In this document: in pieces, positions 50,343 to 63,383 of the stretch
How positions within the stretch are numbered: position 1 is the stretch's first letter
How the letters are laid out: each line of letters begins with the position of its first letter
Origin: Climacteris rufus
Taxonomy: Eukaryota > Chordata > Aves > Passeriformes > Climacteridae
Length of the DNA stretch: 64,000 bases
Direction of reading: 5' to 3'
Assembly (NCBI GenBank): GCA_013398175.1
Contig: VZRZ01002579.1
Location: forward strand, 1,358,258-1,422,257
Made by a program: the position numbers and the translations under genes
Notes under the pieces: generated by a model
The model's input: only the letters and a program-made list of their open reading frames with translations
What the model was told of the DNA's origin: nothing
The model's database searches: none

Positions 50343-51510
50343 TTTGCTTATTTTACTTCTGGGCTACAAAGGAAAATTAAGGGGACTGATACATGCAGAA
50401 AAAAGGTTACACAAAATATACTGAAGAAATGCATAGAAGTGAGAAAAGCAAGTCGTGCATAATAAAACTATTAAGTTCTGTGATTAATAACAAGTGTATA
50501 CTGAAGACAATCTATCCCATTCCAGCCAAGATGTCAAATAGGCACCTTTGCTAATGAATTATGACTTTTTAGTGTTTTATGCGTTTTTAACAAGAATGAA
50601 ATGTTTCTAACTTTGCAACAGAGGAAAACATGTAATGTTTTTAAAAATTCTGTGTGTTAACAGATTAATTCTCACCTGGAAGTTAGACTTGTTAAGTACA
50701 AAACCATAAGAAATATCATACACAGTATACCACCACGCATACGCATACACACACGCTCGCTCTCTCTCCAGTCTCCCTCCCCAACCCCGCCTTCAAACTT
50801 CCCCAATTAGAAGTTCACTCAGTTTTGCCTGGGCTGTAATTTACTTCTCAAGCTAAGTCTTTTGTTGTTGTTTTTGAACAAAACACACAGTACTTTTGTT
50901 CTTGCCCGTTCAAATTAGAAAAAGTTGTGGTTCAAAATAATGCAAACAATTTCACTTTTGTTATTAATCTTTTGTTTTAATCATAGTATTTGATAAACAG
51001 CTGAACAGAATCCTAGTTTAACAGAAGGATAAACAAGAACACTGATGACAATTTGTTACAACTGCCTTAATGTACCTTTTGCTTAATGAACATTTGAATA
51101 TGCAAGAAAGTATTTTTGGAGGACACCCCAAAAGAAAACAACTTGCTGGTTGAACAACAGAAACAACATCGTTTTTGCTATTATGTTGAAATCAAAGTAA
51201 TTTATATATAAAAATAAATGTTATGTTCTAACAAGAACATTTTAGACAATTACATCTGTGCTTAACAAAAAATATTGGTCACTCAAGACTAGAATAATTA
51301 ATATTTTAAAGGTTTTTAGATTATCAGAATGCATGGATACAACTCAACACAAACTGCAGCTGAAGGGAACCAGGACTGAAAATATCAATTTGTCCATCTG
51401 GAATAAAAATGCAACTAAATTAACTATTTAAAATACTACCATGGAATGTGACAGTAGATATGGTCCATACCTACTATATTGGAGGGAAGGAAAGTTTAAC
51501 ATGTAATAAT

Positions 51511-51517
51511 TCGTACC
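51511..51517 (-). promoter_or_regulatory. SPRED1: miR-126-3p-type target site in the SPRED1 3' UTR
   Basis: The mRNA sense reads GGTACGA, pairing with bases 2-7 of miR-126-3p plus the A opposite base 1 (a 7mer-A1 site). It lies about 550 bases after the stop codon. Repression of SPRED1 by miR-126 in endothelium is established in mammals and zebrafish. A CpG-containing 7-mer is rare by chance in this AT-rich sequence. Confidence 0.6.
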
Positions 51518-52063
51518 TTACACATTTAGTTAAATATAAACATTTGTTATTTATACATAAAGTTGCTTCCAAAAAACTATTAATAAGTGATTTAGTTGCA
51601 CTTAAAATCAGTTTCATTTCTCATTTGCTGAGTATTAACTTTTCTTAATCTTAAATCAACTGTCACTAGTGCACTTTTAGTTAAAATTTCCCCTCAGGTA
51701 AGTTTTAATCCTTTTAGAAGAGCCCCCTCACCTAAACCATGAATGTACAAAGTGGCAAAAGTTAATCCCTTTTAGTATAATCATAGTTTATATTCTCATT
51801 TTATAGCCAATAATAAGAACAGGCTTTCCTTTGCAAAATCTCCTTCACAACTCGCAACAAATGCCACGCACTCAAAGGAAATAGTTAGGCGTGGCTAGCA
51901 CTTGTAAAATGCCAAGGTCTGACAAGTCTTGTTGCTTCCTCCACATCAAGCATCTCTTACGTGAAAGAAGATTCCCTTCAGCTTGCCAAAAAGCTTCCAC
52001 AAATCCAAGTTAGATGCTTCCTGGAAACAAAGATTTTTCAGCTCTGTTTGGCACAAGACTGAT

Positions 52064-52723
52064 TCATCCCGCAGCTTTATGCTTTCCTCCACAGCACCCA
52101 CACACCTCACCACAGTGATGGCATGCTCTCAAGGGGAGGTAGCAGCACATACATGGAGCAATGAACGAGAGTGCCACCAGTGCTAACCAGCGTAAGCAGA
52201 ACTTGTCATCACTAGTGTCACACGAGCAAGGATCAGAGAAATCTCCTTCAGAGTCTGACATGCAGTGATACAGCATGCTCTCTGCACAAAGCATGCAACT
52301 AACTTGGTAGATACATCTTTTAATAGGATCTGGCGCATCTTGACATTTTCCTCTGCCATTATCTTCATGATTAAATCTTTCCTGGCAGTATATACAGCGG
52401 GAACGCTCACCATCCTCTTTTCTTCTTTTGGAGTTTTTAAACTTTGATGAGGAAGGCTGAGTTTTAAATACCACAGAACTCTTTGAGTCTTTCAGGGAAT
52501 TCAACTTAGTTCCATCCCCACATGGGTATAAATAGTCAGATTTTTTACTGTCTGATTTAGAAAATGGTATATTTGAGTCTGCGTCATCCCTCTCCAGGTC
52601 GTTCTTCCACATGTCAGGATGCCTGTAGTCTGCATAACGACGTATCAAAATGTCACGAGGGTTTATTCTAACTATTTCATCTTCGTCCTGAAAACTAACA
52701 TGTCTGATTGACTTCAGTGGGAC
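52064..52723 (-). CDS. SPRED1: SPRED1 last coding exon, KBD and Sprouty-related domain
   Basis: SPRED1 is a membrane-bound inhibitor of Ras-ERK signalling that brings the Ras GAP neurofibromin to the membrane; human loss-of-function causes Legius syndrome. The exon encodes 219 residues and ends KHKAAG plus TGA (52064-52066). Residues 1-57 of the exon carry the KIT-binding domain (SIRHVSFQDEDEIVRINPRD, then IRRYADYRHPDMWKNDLERD). Residues 58-108 form a variable Ser/Lys-rich linker ending KRRKEDGERS. Residues 110-217 form the Cys-rich Sprouty-related domain, starting RCIYCQERF, with CMLCAESMLYHCMSDSEGDF and CGCCGGKH at the end. The family's palmitoylated cysteines lie in this region. It is almost identical to human. 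Acceptor AG at 52724-52725; phase 0. Confidence 0.97.
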   Translation of the reverse strand, partial: VPLKSIRHVSFQDEDEIVRINPRDILIRRYADYRHPDMWKNDLERDDADSNIPFSKSDSKKSDYLYPCGDGTKLNSLKDSKSSVVFKTQPSSSKFKNSKRRKEDGERSRCIYCQERFNHEDNGRGKCQDAPDPIKRCIYQVSCMLCAESMLYHCMSDSEGDFSDPCSCDTSDDKFCLRWLALVALSFIAPCMCCYLPLRACHHCGEVCGCCGGKHKAAG

Positions 52724-55700
52724 CTGAAATGGAAAAGAGATGTTTACTATGGGGAGGCCCCAAATATATGTCCACATACAATGTAAAACTTAGATTAGAA
52801 AATTAGAAACGAAGACTTTTGTCTCCTTGTTGTCTGAGGATAAAAACTCAGCTTATTTTCTCACTACAATTTACAGACTTCCCCACAATAATGAGTCTTT
52901 TGCAGGGCATTAGGTCTATGAGCTTTAGTATTCTTTCCTGACTTTTTAGTACCTCGTAAGAGCTTTGGGTATTTTGGTATCCACATAAAACTTGATGCTG
53001 CTCTGTGAATGATGCTCAAAATTAGGGTGTTAACATCTTAAAGTGGAAACTAATTCCACAGATTAATTATGCCTTATGTACTGATTTCATGTGATGATCT
53101 GCTACTTTAGGACTAACTCCTTGATACATTCACTTTTGTGTTATCTAGGAGAAGGTTTTCTTAATTCCTGCTCTAAATTTTCAAACTCTCTCCAATTTGT
53201 AACAAGAGTATTGGATACTGGTTACTTATTATCAAAGCTCTATTCTAGATAAGATTTTGCCACATAAAGAATAATATTCAGTATGATGACCAATCAATAA
53301 CAGAGGCTTCTGAATGCATCTCCCCTTAGCTAACACACAGTACTTACATTGATTAGTTTAGGATACCAGCAGGCAAAGACCCAAGTATTTCTTAAATTCT
53401 CAGTTTGTAATAAACTGACCGTAATTTAAGACCTTTTACCACAAAAGGAAAGTAAGAAGGAAGAGAAGTAAGATAGAGTTCTTGTTTATTCTGCCTTACA
53501 ACGAAAGGGCATGGGGGCATGAAAAAATTGTCAAAGGTGACAAAATCCATAGAATTATCCAAACTGAAATACTGCAGGCCTCAGATATCTAAGTGTAAGA
53601 TAGTGCATTGCCACTATATATTACTGAAATAACTTTACAAGTGATTTGTAAGAAAAGGTGCAAATAATGACAGGATAAAAATTTAGCACATGTATGGAAG
53701 TAGCTCCTGAAAATAGCAGACAGTGAAGCAAAAAAGCAAGGGTCTCAGTATGCCCCAGTATTTCTACCTTACAGACAATTATTTTCCTACTCTGTAGGGC
53801 TATTATAATCAGAGCCAGATTATGAGTGGGCTTCAAGTCAAATTCTGCCTTTTCCTCTGTCAAGCGCACAGTCTGCAAACCATCTCACAGAAAAGACAAA
53901 AAACCCCTCCACTCCCTAACCTATTAGTCTTACAAATTCTTCCAGAATCATGAATCATTTAGGAATAATCTTTGCTTTACTAATAATGCTTTGAGAGTGT
54001 TTACATTATCAGTACTCAAAGAGAATTAATGTTTCACCATTCCATAGTCAAGGACAACAGTTGAACTGCGTATTCTTAATCTGTTGCAGTGTGTGAAAGC
54101 AAACTACTGAAGGTGATGTTTTAGGGTAAAACGCATCTATGTCACTTTGCATGTGTCTGCTCCTACTGCACTGAAGTCTGCATGTCCTGGTTTTGGGATA
54201 GGAGACAGAGAAGGGAAGAGGGAAGGCAGCTGGAAGCTGAAGCTTCTTAAAATATGCTATCTTCTGATTATGTAAGAATATCAGTAGCCTGCTCTAACCA
54301 TCACTTACTTCCCTGCTCAACAATCCTTGTGTGTTAAGTACAGAACTGTAATTAGAGCTGCTTTGCTCTGGGACTTCCAACTGGAGTATGCTAACAAGAA
54401 CAGTTTTTTTCCCTTGGCTTCAAGCCACATAGCTGAACTTCCATAAGGTCTCAAGGATACAGGGAGAAGAAAGGTTATATCCTATTCAGCTAACATTGCT
54501 CCTCTTCCATACTTCCCCAGGATCCTTTGCAAGCAGTTAGGCTTCCCCTTTGCTTATAAAAGCAGACTGCTTCTCAGCCCTATTCTGTTTTCAAACAAGA
54601 GGAAGAGTTATTGTTTAGCATCAATAACTAGCTATGGCTAATTGGCTTTTTGGAACATTTTGCAGCATAAATTTATTTCAGAAAAAAAGCCACAAAAGTC
54701 ATTAGAATTCCATATGTTACAGGCATAAAGGATCCTTACCCCGCTGTCCACATAGAAAATTACGCATGCATTTCAGACATTAAACAAAACCCATTGCTTA
54801 AAAGAAAAAAACCTAAAACCTCAATACAACCCCCCCACCCTCAACCTCCTATTGCCCAGACAGCTAACAGCCATTAAAGATCAGTACAAATGACAACAAC
54901 TGTAAAATCTGACCTTTGAAGGCTTATCATTTGTTTGAGCAGAACACACCACATACATAGAACTGATTCATTTCTTTTGAGTTCCCAGCCCAGCACCTAA
55001 AAATGCTTAACTGACATGTTACAAATAAGGCACCACTACATTCTTTATGCAACTGATATCAAGAAGTATTTTTTAAGTGGGAAATGCTGAAAAATAAGCA
55101 AACTGGAGAAATGCTGAAAAAGCTTTATGGATATGAAGTGCTTACTCATTGGGTGTTTATTGGGACCTATGTGAAAGCATGAAAACTTAAGAACAATACA
55201 CAATCCAAATTCAGATAGGTACAAACATCAGCAAAGTTTAATGAGAATAATGCACTCAGTCCCCTAAACATTCAAAATTAAAACTCAGTACAAAAGTCAT
55301 CTGTGTAACAGCTGAAGCAGGAAGGGAGGAAGAATGTTATAGCAAACTGAAATTCCACAGGGAATCCAATCCTGAACATGATTAGCCAACTGTAGTGTGT
55401 GCACATACATAATGTCACGTTTTGGTGACTTGCCTATGTTCTAAATGTGTGTATCTCAAGACCATGCAAAAAGCATGGAGTGTTGTCACTTGCAGGTGGT
55501 GGTACAATATAAGCTGAATATTTTAAAGAATAGTTATTAAAATTTTCATGGAATCCCCCATAATTTCAGTTTTCAATAATTGAATTCTAGCATTGTCACT
55601 CGAAAGAAATTTCTATTTCATTTCTGTCAGACACAGACTAACCAGTATAATACAGCTTAAATTAGCATTTTCTCCATAGTTAATTTTATACATGCTTTAA

Positions 55701-56887
55701 GAACATACAGATATTTTAAGCTACTGCACTTTTCTTCACAAGTCATGAAGACTAACAGCACATACATCAATGGTTACTGTAGCTATTAAATGTTAGTGGC
55801 AACAACCTAATCATCCATCCACTTTATTCTAAAGAATATTTAAAATGCTCTTGGCAAGTAAATGGAAAGAGTGAAAAATATGTACCTCCAGATGAACAGA
55901 AACAAAAATATGAGGTGATTTATAGAAAGAGATAATTGGAGTAGATCAATGATGAAAAATCAAAAATTAATCATTTCAAGCTTCTTAGTTCTCCAGATAA
56001 CACTGTTTGCTTCTTTTGCTCAATAAAGCAGCTGATGCAAGACTTTAGTACAATCCTATTTTTCTCTGCAAAAATGACAGAGGGTACTAAAAAGCTTTAT
56101 TTCAAGCAGCAGAAATATTTTCTGGTAAGTCTTCAGAACTACTTGAACTTGCATTCCGCTTTGACTTCCGTTATTCAGCATATTCTAAAAGCTTCCCATG
56201 TGTTTGGTTCTAGACATAAGACCATCAAATTAATTATTATCCAACTTACTAAGACTACTGATACAGTCTACAAAAACTGCCAGTTCTTTTAGCTTTAGAA
56301 AAAAGCAAAATGTATAGCGCTAATGGGAAAGCTGTACCAATGGATGAATACTTTTCATACATAACTGATATATATATTTTCCTTTCTGTACCAAAAAAGT
56401 ATTTTAGTTTAAATAGGCATTTAGAAAGCATAAGCAATATTTCACTAAAAACATTTAGCAGAAGTGCCCTACAGTACAATGCATCCAAGATATCAATTTT
56501 AAAGACATTTTTCAGTATTTCTAATCAAAGCAGTATTAGTATACATGTAACCAAGATTGAGCTAATGCCCAATTAACATTTTCTGAAAAATTTTAAACAG
56601 CTTTTCAAGGCTGCAGATACTGAAATCTGTAATACAAAAACAGATTTCAAATAAATTAAAGATTTATTCATGTGGTCTGGTGCCCTACAAATGTAAGTAA
56701 ATACCTTCACAAAGCTTTATTTCTTCCTTAACAATGCTGTAATATTTCAGCTACAAAGCTTATATTGATCATTTCAATATGTTGAGCATATAATGCTACG
56801 TACAGAGACTTAGAACACAGAAACTACATACTGTGCCATTAATACAGCAAGTAAAGTAAGGACTGCTTCTTTTATTGGTATTCTTAC
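52724..56887 (-). other. SPRED1: SPRED1 intron before the last exon
   Basis: 4,164 bases between the two SPRED1 exons found here. Mammalian SPRED1 has an extra exon at this place, of 34 codons in phase 0. I read the interval for its TFGQPG, EYVQRQISKE or LKSQNR segments and did not find it. The rest is AT-rich intron with short unrecognised open frames. Confidence 0.75.
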
Positions 56888-57046
56888 CTGGTTAGGTTGG
56901 CTAGGAAAACAGGCTCTCCTGGTGTTGAAATCCTCAAATGTTGAAGGCCTTAAATTTGCACTGTTATATGTTTCACTGGTTACTACAGTTTCATGTTGAA
57001 AAAGGTGATCTTTCATTAATGAACCTGATGTATTTTCTTGAGCAGT
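56888..57046 (-). CDS. SPRED1: SPRED1 coding exon 5 (numbering as in human)
   Basis: 159 bases, 53 codons, phase 0 at both ends, the same length as its human counterpart. It encodes TAQENTSGSLMKDHLFQHET, then VVTSETYNSANLRPSTFEDF and ends FPSQPNQ. KDHLFQ-ETVVTSE and RPS-FED are conserved with human; the first and last parts vary. This is the linker between the N-terminal EVH1 domain and the KIT-binding domain. Acceptor AG at 57047-57048; donor GTAAGA at 56882-56887. Confidence 0.95.
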
Positions 57047-57407
57047 CTAGAACACATAAGAACTCCCTTGAAATGATTTTGCATTTATATAAAAACCACA
57101 CCAAACCCACTAAGTTCATACATAAATATGTTAATATTCTATATGTGTTAGAGACATCTATAAACACAAGTATTTTTAAATCCACATTTTTTAAAGCACT
57201 TAGAAGTAGGACAGTATTTTCTTTACTATGAGTCAGCCTTGGTAAATACAGAATTTTTTCTCTGCAGACAGTACACAAGTTGGGCGCTAGAGGTGAGATA
57301 CATGCCTTTGAAACTCACTTGCTAAATCAGACTTTTTTAACAGATTAACCTGTCTCTGAGATTATGTTTTCTCTAACTACCCACGAGACTGCCAAAACAA
57401 CAAAAAG

Positions 57408-57463
57408 AACAATTGGAGAAAAAAATTTTTGTTACAGAAACAACAATTGGAGAAAAAAATTTT
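57408..57463. repeat. Direct repeat, 22 bases, period 34
   Basis: AACAATTGGAGAAAAAAATT plus TT occurs at 57408-57429 and exactly again at 57442-57463. Confidence 0.95.
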
Positions 57464-58320
57464 CTTAGACTAATAAGGCAAAAGCTAGTCAGATCTTCTA
57501 ATTTATTAAAAGCAGTATCAGCTGGAAAGGAAGAGAAAGTCAGATTTAACCTATATTGGCCCAATTAAAATACCTAATTGCAGCAAGTGTGTACTAAACA
57601 ACTAATTACTTAATTTTTGAAATTAAAGTTCTATCAGGCAATTTGATACAAAAGTGAGACCATGAAGCAACACATAATGAGGTATCTTCAGGACCTGTGC
57701 CATTCAGAATAAGGAAGAGGAAGTATGTTTGGGTGGAATACTAGCTTGTAAGATGATCCAATTTCTGAAATGAACAGAAAAACAGTTCTCATTCTTCAAG
57801 CTTAACTGACTGGGACATACTTAGGATACAGCAGAGTATTTTGATACTAATCCTATTGGGCTGCCAAAAATGTACTGTATGATGGTTTGTTTGCATTGAG
57901 AGACGATGTTAACTGGCTGTCATTATCTGATAGCTCTGAGAAAATTCTGGCATTATCCAACTTCCAGCAATGAGAATGCTTGAGCTTTATTATAAGGATT
58001 TGTACGTATCAAGAAAACATTAAGAGGAAAAGAATAAAAATACTGCAGAAAAATACTGAGGCAAAGGCAAACCTAAAGTTTTGGCATGTTAAGTATTAAC
58101 ACTGAATCACTAGTTTTCACTTATCAAAATACTTAGGGAACTTATTCCAGGACTACATTAGCACCTCACATACTTAAAAGCCTAATGTATCAAGTTCTAA
58201 GACATCTAGATAATGTGGAAGTAGCTGGTCTGTAGCTGATTTTGTAGGATAAAGAAAATCATCACATCACTAAGAATTTATGTATTGTTCAGAAGCACTG
58301 TGTGGGAAAACATTAAATTT

Positions 58321-58353
58321 AGTAATTAATTAATGATCAGTAATTAATTAATG
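58321..58353. repeat. Direct repeat of a TAATTA-rich 15-mer
   Basis: AGTAATTAATTAATG at 58321-58335 recurs exactly at 58339-58353. Each copy carries overlapping TAATTA homeodomain-type cores. Confidence 0.95.
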
Positions 58354-61300
58354 CTAGAGAGCATACATCCCAAGAAAGATAACAGCTCACTCAATCAGGT
58401 TAAAGCTCCCCTGAAAAATTCTGAAGACAGGCAAAAACTCCAAAGAGAGGTACTATTTGCAGATCCTTCAGCGTGACACTACCACAAAGTAATTGACCAT
58501 GTTATTGTAAAATTTAAATTTTCTGGTCAAACACTGTTAGGAAAGGAGCATAAAAGAAATGTTGGAATGACTAGCAACAGTTAAAATAAAGATACATCTA
58601 TGAAGTCTAAGAGCAAAAAGCACCAAATATTAGTGCAATAGCAAACATCTTCCTAGCAGGAGGTACTCCTGCAGATACATTGCCCAATGACATAAAAAGC
58701 TTCCAAAGCAGTGGTTCAAACCACAGAAGATCTATACTCAAAATGAGGAAGAACACTTACACAACTATTTTTGGTTTAAGCAATGTTAAAAATTATTACA
58801 AGCATTTAAGCTAACAGGTAGAGAAACCACAGTGATAACCATCCCCTTTACCCCTTACCCCTATTTATTATAAATTTGAGTGGTCTAGGGAGAAGGGAGC
58901 AAGCTGCAAAAACTTCTTCCTTCCCAAGTTAAAAACACATACTACCTACAAGCCAGTCTTTATACCTGGGTGAGATTTGCAGCAGCCTGCATTACTTCCT
59001 GTCCCTGCAGGTGATTCACACCTTTTTTCTTCACAAATAAACTGCCTACACTGTAGAGCAAAAAGGACGCATGCAGATGCTCACACAGGCAGACACATGT
59101 ACTCCCCTTGGCAGTCAGCTCTTTCTGATGAAGGACACAGGCACAGATCATCTCTTACTGTGCTAATTAACAGTGCCAGATGATGTACAAAACCCAAACC
59201 TTAAACTTAAAGCAAACCTTTGTGCCCTACACACAGCAATTATCAAAGAATGCTTTTAGAATATTCCAACACACATACCACAATTCAAGTTAATGGACTT
59301 CAAGGACAACTTTCGGGGTGGCAGGAGACAGAGAAAGGCAGCTGATCTTTTTGTAAGGCAAGAACTCACCAAACAGCCTTTTGGAAAGCACATTGCTCAG
59401 CTTACCAACCTAGACACTACAGGTAAGTGGACACAGCCTAACTTCTGGTATTAAAATAAAAAGCAATCATCTCAGTTATGATCTTCTTTAGCCAATAAAT
59501 ATTCACTATGCCTAACTACAGAAATACCAGATGAACATGCTGAACTCCGAGTTTTTAATTAAACTATAGTTTAGATACAGTCAAACCACATTTATGAGTA
59601 TCCACAAAGCTTTTCCTTGGACAACACTTCCTGCTCCAATGTGATGTTTTATGAGAAGGTCATAAACACCTGAAAATCTACATTTATAATGGAAACACTG
59701 ACAGCCTGAAGTAGGAGGCTCTAGAAACAAAAATGGTATTGTGTTCAAAATGTATGTAAGAAGCCAACATATAAAGTTTTCCACAAGAACACATACAGAA
59801 TAAATATACAGAATGTCACACACTAACACAGATGCAGACATTCCCCTTTTCTACTGTCCAAAGCAATTACACCGCCCACATTCAATATTCTTTAACCACA
59901 GCCTGCAAAGTACAGTACTGGCACAGGTTATTCAGTATCATCTGTAAAGTAACCTACGCCAGTTTTTAATGCACAACGGAAATCTGGTTTGCTCCCAGCT
60001 GCTGGTATAATAATTACTGTCCTATGGTTGCTAAGAGATACTCTGAATTTTTTTCCAAGACTACTAAAACATTTCTGTGCGCACAAGCAAAAGGATGCTG
60101 GGTAAAGCAATAAAATGACTCCAGCTGTAGCTCTCCAGCAGAATTCAAAGCCAGATGACAGCTGTAGAGAAAATGAAAACCAGACTGAGCTTCTCTTGTT
60201 CTTTAAATTTTCTCTCCTTACTTCTCCCAGTTTGCCAGAGTTAAGTCTGGGAGAGAATTCAACATTGTTCTGCAAACATTGTTAAAAACGTTCTCCTCTA
60301 AGTAAGTTTAATGATTACACAGAAGGATGGATGAGAGACCACATTTCCGCTGCATCCCAGTTCTTTCGTTTACTTCCCATGAGGTCTGAAAATCTGCTCT
60401 TTGATGCTAACCAAAACAAGAAACACTTAAATGTTTTTTCCTTAATTTTTCAATTGTAATAAATGATACAGGTTTCAAAAACATCTGAATGACTTCCTTC
60501 TGCTTTAGCTATTCCTAAATCTGATGGTGCAATATATTTGGCAAAGAAACTCTATTATTTTCAGGTAGGTGCTTCTTACTTGGGCCGAAATATTACCTAG
60601 ATTATTCGGAATATTTTGTACAGTTTAAACTAAAAAATAAGACATTTAAAATGCCTCTTTCTTCAAAGGCGGTTCGACTTGAATATATACAGCATACTAC
60701 ATGCAAAGAGCCTGCTAGGGATACTGGTGAGGAAAAAAAAACAACTTGTAATTCCTCCTGTTTTTTGAATACAAGTCCAACAAAAAAAGCTTAATAAACC
60801 CAAATATTTTAGCATAATGTATGAATAGATTTATTTTAAATTGGTAACATGAATTAGTATTACTTTTAGTTCTAAGAACCGGACCTAAGCAATTTATTAT
60901 CGCTAATCTTTAGTGTTTTACCATGTAGTATTTTCTTCTCCGTAAAAATAATAGAGTGTGTCAAGGGTAAATTATTTCACGTTTCCTTACAAGCCACAAT
61001 GCTAAGCTATTTTTGTACAATAAAACTTCTGCAAACCTTTTGTTAAAGAGAAAAAAAATTGAGTGGTCATTAAATGAACTTATGAAGAGGTCACTAAATA
61101 GTGTATTTACAGAAAGGCACATGAACCATTAATGTCTCCCCTGCCTGCACCAAAACCACTTAAGATGCATGTAAGTTGCAGGTCTTTTCTCCTTCCTATT
61201 AACAAACAGTCCCGTGTACTTGCTTCTGAAAGAATAAGCCAAACTTTATATTCTGCTTACAATTTATCAGTCTACAGTTTTCTTCTGCCAGTAGTAAGAA

Positions 61301-63326
61301 ACTCAAAAGCATAAACGATCCATTTCTTATTACTTCAAAACTGTTAAAATGTGTTAGTAGCCTGTAAATAACACCAATATGGCTGAATCAACAAAACCTG
61401 AAAGAATTTAAAGCTCAATTGCCCTAGTTCTCAGTTCTCAAAAGCAAGACTTATGCATTACAAGATCCAAAACCCCCACAAAAATAATTTAAAATGTGTG
61501 AGCTCCAGATTTCATTTAGATTTACTTCCATTAAAAAATTAGATTTTTATGCTTTGTTTTTCTGTTAAGCTAGGTGAATTTTAGGACAAGAAGCTCATAT
61601 TTGGTAGAGCAAAATAATCTGAGCCAATCTTTTAACAAACAAGCAAACTGACTTAAACAAGCTGTTCATTTACTACATTCAAAATGCAAGGTTTTATACC
61701 AAAACCAACTAAACTTCCTTACAAAACAAATTCCCAGTGTACATTTCCATGTAAGTGCATATAGATTCCAGGCTCCATTTACCAACATTACAGCAAGTCA
61801 GATAGCTCTGCATTAACTCATTTGTGTATCTGTATTTGAAATTAATCTGGTAAGACTAGGGCTTATTTGATGATATAAACAATTTGCATCTAATAAGTTA
61901 ATTAAACCACTAATAATAATTATAATAATTTAAATAACCTTTATAAGCAAGCATAAAATCCCTTAAGTGATCATATTCTTTTAATATTGAGATTTAAACA
62001 TTATTTGTGAACCACAGAGAGGCTAAAGAACCTATAATGAAGCTACGTCTTCTTAAAATGATAATTTGATCTTCAGCAAAAATAGCACATTATCTGAGAA
62101 ATTTTATTTACAAAATGCGAATAAAAAAATCAAAAATCTAGTGACCCAAGACATAACATAGTAAGTATACTGCTAGCCTAGAAAGCACAAGATCAGAGTT
62201 CAGTTTTTGGATTTACATTTAAGAGATGCACAATCAGCATTTGGACAATCACTATTTCTGCTTACTACTTCCATAAAATGTGATAATTATTAGGAAGCAT
62301 TGAGGTTCACAGCAGCATCACTGAGATGATCACTTTTCATTTTATTGGGATCATTTTAGTTGCTCTCTGTAGCACCAAATACAACCAGCCAGTAAAATAA
62401 CTTTGGAAGATGTTTAGCTCTCTTCATCACTAGTCATCTCCATAAAAAAAAAAGAACAACAAAAACAAGCCATTCTTAATGAAATTTACATGTACAAACT
62501 AAATACTGTATTTATGCTTCAAATGTACACTAAATATAAGATTCCTGTTGTGTAAAATGACTAGAACAGCACAGGTAAAACTACCCTTTAATATTCTATC
62601 CACACCTTAAAATGCCCTTTCACAGATACGCTCCAAAACGTACTCAAAAGCACTAACAGTGACTTATTTTATAAGTTTATAAATTTACAATATAAACAGG
62701 GAAACAGAAAATCATTAAGCCTTTTAAACCCCACAGAGGTGGCACGAAGTGGGGGACAAGTCAACATGACTCTTCAAATACACAATACATTCTCTTCAAA
62801 GAAAGATGGTCTCGTCAATCAAGTTAAAAAGACCCTGGGGTATCAAGTATGACTTACCACAGTTATCAGTCTTGGGAGGGGAAACAATAATTTGAAGGAG
62901 AATTTGGACTATTTGGTATTTCAAAGACATTCTTGGAGACTAGATCTGGTGCTTGTGACTAAAATCCTGTAGCTTTTCTACACTGATGTTCATAATCCTG
63001 CAATTAAGGCTTTGTTATTGATACATAAACCTGGTTTAGATGAAGCATAGCTAAACTAGGGTGGATTCAGTCCTCCCTGCATTTTTTCCCCCTCCCTTCT
63101 GCTATTGTTATCGATAGGCAATGCTAGTATCATTTGCTTTACTTTGGTATGCAGAGATATGGTAAGAGATATTGCCTAGCTTTCCTTCCTTTCAAAAACA
63201 GGACATCTATGCACAGCACAAATCCACAATTAAGCAATTCCGATTAAGTCAGTAAGTATGTTTTCTACTGTAAAAGACACTTTACATTCCAGCAATTTGC
63301 ACCATACAGGATTGTTTGCGCCTGTA

Positions 63327-63383
63327 ATACATATATACATGTATATATGTATATATATATATATATAGTGTGTGTGTATTTAT
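63327..63383. repeat. TA/TG microsatellite with a 26-base palindrome
   Basis: The run starts with a perfect palindrome of 26 bases (63327-63352, centre CATG at 63338-63341) and continues as TA then GTGTGTG repeats. Confidence 0.9.

Larger units (their letters stand above)
47120..52063 (-). other. SPRED1: SPRED1 3' UTR (end inferred)
   Basis: Minus-strand sequence after the SPRED1 stop. A good AATAAA lies at 47135-47140, giving a UTR of about 4.9 kb, in line with the very long 3' UTR of mammalian SPRED1. A nearer AATAAA at 48848-48853 would give about 3.2 kb. Inside are a miR-126-type site (51511-51517), a Pumilio-type TGTAAATA (50335-50342), a CTCF-like site (49101-49114) and an AAT microsatellite (48768-48807). 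No coding sequence is recognised. Confidence 0.5.

Noticed and set aside
54180..54480. TGTCCTGGTTTTGGGATAGG, similar to the start of a bird LTR
   Set aside because: The sequence after it does not follow any LTR that I know; the match is too short.
58966..59004. Possible 13-codon SPRED1 exon on the minus strand (GQEVMQAAANLTQ) with AG and GT borders
   Set aside because: The polypyrimidine tract is poor and the residues do not match the expected segment of SPRED1 before exon 5.
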